In this document: positions 61,301-64,000 of the stretch, in pieces | Position numbering within the stretch: the stretch's first letter is position 1 | How the letters are laid out: every line of letters starts with the position of its first letter | Source of the DNA: Candidatus Thorarchaeota archaeon | GTDB lineage: Archaea; Asgardarchaeota; Thorarchaeia; Thorarchaeales; Thorarchaeaceae | Length of the DNA stretch: 64,000 nucleotides | Direction: 5' to 3' | NCBI GenBank assembly: GCA_029855935.1 | Contig: JAGSHN010000018.1 | Span: forward strand, 76,547 to 140,546 | The notes under the pieces: model-generated | What the model was told of the DNA's origin: nothing | Database searches by the model: none | The model's input: the letters and a program-made list of their open reading frames with translations, nothing else | Position numbers and translations under genes: made by a program

Positions 61301-64000
61301 CACCCTAGCTGGGGGCTCAGCGGAGAGGATTGTGAGGCGGTATCGCACCTCGAAGTTGCGTGTGGCCTCCTCGCTGAGGTAGTAGAACTGCGTCGCAGTC
61401 ACATTGACCGTGACCTGATAGACACCCGGGGCCGAGTAATAGGTCGTTGTGAGCTCGACCACGTACTCGCCACCTGCATTCTCTGTCACACTGTAATAGC
61501 TGCTCGGGATGGGCGTCGCGCCGTCGTAGAGCGTCACGGTGGCACCGGAGATGCCTGAACTGGACGCCTCAGTCACATCAGTCCACGTCACTGTGAAGGT
61601 GACATTGTCATTGTACTGTGTAGGCGCAGGCGACTGGTAGTCAAGCAACGTCTGCCTCGCCGTTACAGTGACGACGACAAGCCGCCCGGTCTGATTGCTA
61701 TAGAAGGGAGTGCCGGCCCAGGTCACATCCAGCTGAATGACCCTCTGACCGAGCGGCGCTCCAAACTGACTCGTGTCAAAGGACACCGTGAAGACCTTTG
61801 TCCCGCTGTCGTAGGTGAGGGCGTAGTCGGTCAGGTTGAGTGTGATTGTCATCTTTGCAGGGTCATAGCCTATGGGGACACTCGTGTTGCCAGTCACATC
61901 CTCGTAGGTGAACGTGAAGGTCGCATTGATACCATATGATGTCGGCGAGGGAGGAACAACAGAAACAAGTGTATCGCGTGAGATAACACGGACAGTGACT
62001 GTATCTGTTCGATTGGTGTAGTACGGCTGGACACCCTTGTCCCACTCGATGTGAATCTCCATATAGAACACGCCGACAGAGTTGAAGATCGTCGTGTTGA
62101 AGGACACCGAGTACTCGCCGGGAGAACCAATCGGGTCGATTTCCGAGATGGTGACCTGCGACGTGTCAACACTGATGCCTTGGAAGACGACGTATATGTG
62201 GACATGGCCACCGCCATAGCTGGAGTTTGTGATTCCATCGCCGCTGTACCTCTCAGCGTAGAGGAACGTGTAGGACATCACGCCGAGATAGGGTGTTGGC
62301 TCGGCGGCTGTCAGGAGCGTGTAGGTGGACTCCTCGCCCACGATATGGGCACTGACAAGAATCGACTTGTTCTGATACGAGTAGACCGGGCCAGTCCAGT
62401 TGAAGAACACCGTCAGGTTCTGCACAGACGGCGCGGTGAACTGTGATGCTGGCACGTATATCAAATAGTAGCCATCACCCAGTGCCGTATCGTTGTAGGC
62501 ATAGAAAGTGACGACACCAGTGAGGTTCTCGACACGAATGCTGACATACTCCGATGCGATGCCGACCTGATCATCGATATCACCATAGAACAGACTGATG
62601 GTGATATTGGACTTGTAGCTTGTCGGTTCGACGGCTGTCACAAGACGCAGGTCGGTGTGATGCGTCCTGATTGTCACCGTGATCTGGAATATTCCGAACT
62701 GGTAGTTCTCACCCTTTGAGAAGTTGAATTGCACCACGATGTTCTGCTGCAGCGGATCGTTCAGCTCGGTGATGAATGTCAGCTGATAGCGGCCCTCAGC
62801 TGAGATGTAGGTCCAACTCACACCATGGGTCCAGTTGGTCTGGATGGTGAATGGCGTCTCCGGTGTGATGGGCACGTCGTGGTCGATGTCCCTGTATTCG
62901 ACATAGAAGACCGGATCATTACCGACCGGGATGTCGAGGGCGCCGACCGTCGGAATTGCAGAGGTGTAGACGATGCGGACAACGACCTTGAACGACAGGG
63001 TCTGCGCAGCATAGCCAGCCTTGTCGGCAGTGATGTTGTACAGGTGCTCGCCTTTCGTGAGATAGGTCGCATTGATTGTCACCGTGTACTGACCATTACC
63101 GTGGTCCACAACACTACTGATATTGACACCCTGCGCTGTTATTGTCGCTCCCGCAATTCCCTGGCCGCGGTCGACATCCGTGAAGTTGAGAGTGATGGAG
63201 TAGTCAGTCTGGTACGGGGTGGTCACAGCCCTATCGGGGGAGGACAGCTCGCTGCGAGCCGGACGATACTGGAATGTCACGTCGAGCACGGAGCTCTGAA
63301 GAGTCTGATTGACGGGGTTGAACTCGATGGTGATCGTATACGTCCCCTCGGGGAAGTACGAGGCGTCGATAGTCAGATTGTACCTCCCGCTGGCAATCTC
63401 CACCAGAGTGAATGGATAGGTGTAGGTCGAGTTATGGACCGTGAAGTTTGCCTGGACCAGTCCTGCGATCATCTCACCGTAGTACGGCCCGGCCTCGCTG
63501 ATGTTCACGCGTATTATGAGCTTGAATGCGTCACCGTTCGGGAATATCAGATCATTTGGCTCATGGTAGAGGTAGGTGGACAGACCATAGATCTCGATAT
63601 TGAAGTCGTAATCGGACGGGGCATAGTAGTCAGACGTCATAGTGACACTGAGAGTCACGAGCTCCGTGCCCACGGACCAGACCGACGTGTCCAGAGTGAA
63701 CTCCAGCGACGAGAAGGGAGCGTTGTACTGAGTTGAGGCATAGTCGGCAGGGGCGAATGTGACAGTACTCACGGTCGAGGCCGCAAGGACACTGTCGGTG
63801 TCAAGGTCCGTCACAACCACGGTCACAGTCGTCGTGTTGCCAAACGGGGTAGTCAATTTCCCGGTGACTGTTGCAGAGGTGTAGTGCTTCCTGATCTCGA
63901 TGGAGAACGAGTAGTCTGACGGATTGTCATAGTTACCCGACATGACGACCTGCAGTGTGACTGACTCCACACCCACAGACCAGCCATCAGTGTCGAGGTC
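55307..64000 (-). CDS. Giant surface protein with Ig-like repeats, membrane helix and cytoplasmic tail (partial)
   Basis: This frame is open to the window end, so the N-terminus is missing; at least 2,890 residues are visible. Roughly 24 beta-sandwich domains of about 100 residues follow one another. Their joints show R-x-T-x-L-like segments and recurring N-V-T-F-T-V, G-x-Y-x-V and W-x-G-x-x-Y-Y patterns. Asn-x-Ser/Thr sites are very common, so it is probably N-glycosylated. A single membrane helix (about 56040-56110, LPLSLFLLVLVILYVKVW) is followed by about 260 cytoplasmic residues, basic and then helical and acidic. Five consecutive domains are duplicated as a block. It could be an S-layer, adhesin or cell-contact protein. 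Confidence 0.85.
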   Translation of the reverse strand, partial: DLDTDGWSVGVESVTLQVVMSGNYDNPSDYSFSIEIRKHYTSATVTGKLTTPFGNTTTVTVVVTDLDTDSVLAASTVSTVTFAPADYASTQYNAPFSSLEFTLDTSVWSVGTELVTLSVTMTSDYYAPSDYDFNIEIYGLSTYLYHEPNDLIFPNGDAFKLIIRVNISEAGPYYGEMIAGLVQANFTVHNSTYTYPFTLVEIASGRYNLTIDASYFPEGTYTITIEFNPVNQTLQSSVLDVTFQYRPARSELSSPDRAVTTPYQTDYSITLNFTDVDRGQGIAGATITAQGVNISSVVDHGNGQYTVTINATYLTKGEHLYNITADKAGYAAQTLSFKVVVRIVYTSAIPTVGALDIPVGNDPVFYVEYRDIDHDVPITPETPFTIQTNWTHGVSWTYISAEGRYQLTFITELNDPLQQNIVVQFNFSKGENYQFGIFQITVTIRTHHTDLRLVTAVEPTSYKSNITISLFYGDIDDQVGIASEYVSIRVENLTGVVTFYAYNDTALGDGYYLIYVPASQFTAPSVQNLTVFFNWTGPVYSYQNKSILVSAHIVGEESTYTLLTAAEPTPYLGVMSYTFLYAERYSGDGITNSSYGGGHVHIYVVFQGISVDTSQVTISEIDPIGSPGEYSVSFNTTIFNSVGVFYMEIHIEWDKGVQPYYTNRTDTVTVRVISRDTLVSVVPPSPTSYGINATFTFTYEDVTGNTSVPIGYDPAKMTITLNLTDYALTYDSGTKVFTVSFDTSQFGAPLGQRVIQLDVTWAGTPFYSNQTGRLVVVTVTARQTLLDYQSPAPTQYNDNVTFTVTWTDVTEASSSGISGATVTLYDGATPIPSSYYSVTENAGGEYVVELTTTYYSAPGVYQVTVNVTATQFYYLSEEATRNFEVRYRLTILSAEPPARVPYNGTLEVILNFQDLYTLAHIGNSTGDVTLDVISPSNAIYTITWDSGLSRYVLHVETYNLGLTINTVYTLHLNFSYAYKAPFYGWDDVYVQYEVRPRYSSLELSISPVPTPYNEFANFTLQYRDTDFSGTIDGGILTVYKGGTPLSQGTEYLVSPLGSGLYQVSINASALNGLGATQVTVWANWTGGVPYYGNASITLDITVTHRPTSLEVVSPPGQTRYQENVTFIISLVDLRSDSSVDITKNMVTVYNEGTPLTTADFSMSRQGTTNDFEISIDSTVISATLVSNRNITVLVNYPEVVPYYADDSTSVRVSIIRRDTFLSLNRPANTAYGENATLTFTYLDTTGTTSVPIEDSSQLDVVTSLSLTPRIVYDSVSKSFSIYFNTSQFGGVGEVSFYLNVTWAGTPYYANQTQVQITLTVVNRQTQVDFPAPPPVPFGDNVTFTVSYLDVAGSSPVGIPDFTFELYYGGSPLTGYYDYVHDGQGTLTITLNTTFLTSPGVYSLNASFVYAGTYYRADAYAVRDLQLRYRTTLLSAEPVGSVGYGTPLEIVLYFQDMLTLDNIGTSTTLTILTDTGVPWVYNITWRPTYQNYLLVVETQGQPLSVGQTYTLHVNMSYANIEPYYYWDDTFIEYSIRNRTSVLDVMEAPLPTSYLEYSPIKVYYRDVDGGSGISGATFSLVTSGSSISSTYYYYQEVSTGVYVVYLNTSALGGLGSYLVTVRANWPGGAPYHDDAARNVTFSVVERTTNVEIVSPPSATQFLDNVTFTFSYTDTIRRSPIDIQASNVILYGNGTQLSSADFAMRKVGSIFEVSINSTVLSSHLVTDYNLTIKVDWNAGTPPYYADDVTTLRLSTKGRTMTVEVGPIETTPLGDNMTIVFSVLDEGHGTPVGNAIILFDCVEQPLQEGSSYWVYPGTGADVGQYTVKVSTAALLTTGDFHFLLTVHWNPSASPFYANKTTMTLIGSVDLIWAVLTSDLPTPSSVQISQDVYVLVYYTDLDHGSIGVDGASLTVTYLSTGKVPTNLQITPAGTGVYNVSFSTIDITTTGSWTLNITAEKWPYTASSVQPTFTVKVIDTALSAPTTSIQANWTDTVRVYVDYEDLLHGNLTTGATVWCTWGGQTVYFTESAVLGRYYADLDTSLEDAGTRVVTVTASKTQYASAVTTVSLVVLTLPSSIVPIEPAGLVLSTYRGEGANITIYLNNTYSNAPVGNIYVQEITGTFEGNGITYTFVYNGTPGFYKAYMPGSDTSDVNTGFYYFRITAKMRNFNPASYQFTIELQQTRTQLILDEESGTTQEMTLFYSETVRLTVVFTELFNESALLTSATVTWYITDIEVNGTMVEDPLRPGYYYYDLNTSTIGYGIWAITIRARPADPQFSNAVTALTLTVKRIPTVVYGPNPLTRPWGWTGNLSFTYWDEVFDRPIVGANARYSWGPYTGVEAIDLGNGTYLVPVDTTVLLPEIKWSITISFSKANYIESNGAVQLTLELIETEVQVYAPEQNIVEDSSRNLIVPMGDYVNVTIYYGDVEMYIGGIEGATLTPESELRGDTFSGGHPIEIIELGGGYYSFIFDTNDLTLYEYSEGVPVTGQTYRAIIGLHLDNRTEQEIVIRIRIVDIPTSFVASLTSPSVSLVHGDAVTIDLFYNDTWHGRGVTADFIEAVSNNEAVLQVAVAPGDGTGHYTVTLNGVGVGTAIVRINLGRQYYANVSLTYAIEVVPNDTDVLVQRATTYGLPLSLFLLVLVILYVKVWSVPKRVRQINGQIRALRRGKVPKPVSDAKSRQELLASLFNDTYSELGITREPEQLPPESVKVDIPEMGELLMQLSILTNLSPEELDEFKSDISKMKLSEQAAFVKEVINQEAMRAARREGKTMEEVLQEIEKIAKARLGRGAPAAYGRPEEAVGEALILGREMKEERPVPEVEALGTRPEPTEIAAPSIEAEEARPPVTDRLSPFELEELKRKLEARGVPPHEIDTIIDQAKNLPRELVDELIRSLIDNDSS
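58740..61985 (-). repeat. Tandem duplication of a five-domain block inside the giant gene
   Basis: Domains in about 61985-60355 and about 60355-58740 align one to one in order. Joint markers are RDTL/RRDTF, ARQT/NRQT, RYRLTILSAEP/RYRTTLLSAEP, RPRYSSLEL/RNRTSVLDV and HRPTSLEVVSPP/ERTTNVEIVSPP. Each block is about 1.62 kb and about 540 residues. Confidence 0.8.

Noticed and set aside
1-64000. Insertion sequences, integrases or att sites that would explain the duplications
   Set aside because: No transposase or recombinase motif and no flanking target-site repeats were recognised on either strand.

Overview
The window is archaeal chromosomal DNA, roughly 50-55% GC by eye. It carries an RFC small subunit, an Orc1/Cdc6-like AAA+ protein, a RIO kinase, an XPB-type helicase, a degenerate RadA/RadB-like protein and KaiC/RecA-fold ATPases. 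Several genes have TATA-like boxes 25-45 bp before the start codon. GC level, long surface proteins with Ig-like repeats, an exported prenyltransferase-repeat protein and many eukaryote-like information genes would fit an Asgard archaeon of the Thorarchaeia type. That lineage call is inference; only 'archaeon' is firm.

Layout. 0-9.2 kb: metabolic and membrane genes (M29 aminopeptidase-like, HEYGH metalloprotease, DUF2207-like membrane protein with a Cys-His-Ser-Ala repeat tail, radical SAM/SPASM enzyme with a PqqD-like N-terminus, D-serine dehydratase-like PLP enzyme). 9.2-11.8 kb: an accessory two-gene unit, an OLD-like ATPase plus a small PD-(D/E)XK-like protein, which is a defence candidate. 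12-19.5 kb: RIO kinase, orphan DNA methyltransferase, LarE, ThiI, MFS transporter. 19.6-23.8 kb: a membrane-gene cluster built around a family (called B here) with a short caspase/CHAT-like His-Gly...Cys core followed by membrane helices. 23.8-33.9 kb: an information and housekeeping block (XPB, KaiC-like, APH kinase, RFC small subunit, HD protein, XPB-associated Helicase_C_3 protein, UroD/MetE-like protein). 34-45.4 kb: a scrambled accessory zone with paralogous membrane proteins, a second intact B gene, frameshifted paralogues, a dead vapBC-like toxin-antitoxin pair, gene remnants and segmental copies of sequences from 21.5, 23.0-23.8 and 35.0 kb. 45.4-55.3 kb: SagB-type nitroreductase, malic enzyme, secreted M28 peptidase with calcium-type repeats, GlcF/GlcD-like pair, Orc1-like ATPase, GcvH-like protein, zinc ribbon, RadA paralogue. 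55.3-64 kb: the C-terminal 2.9 kilo-residues of a giant membrane-anchored surface protein whose start lies beyond the window.

How the genes fit together. The strongest candidates for an undescribed system are the B family, apparently an exported or membrane-embedded clan CD-like protease family whose cassettes have multiplied and decayed here, and the ATPase/nuclease pair at 9.8-11.8 kb. The B cassette sits next to the XPB promoter. A copy of that promoter segment, truncated at the XPB start codon, has travelled with the second B gene and is fused head-on to the leader of a 4-TM protein gene. No rRNA, convincing tRNA, CRISPR array or insertion sequence was seen.
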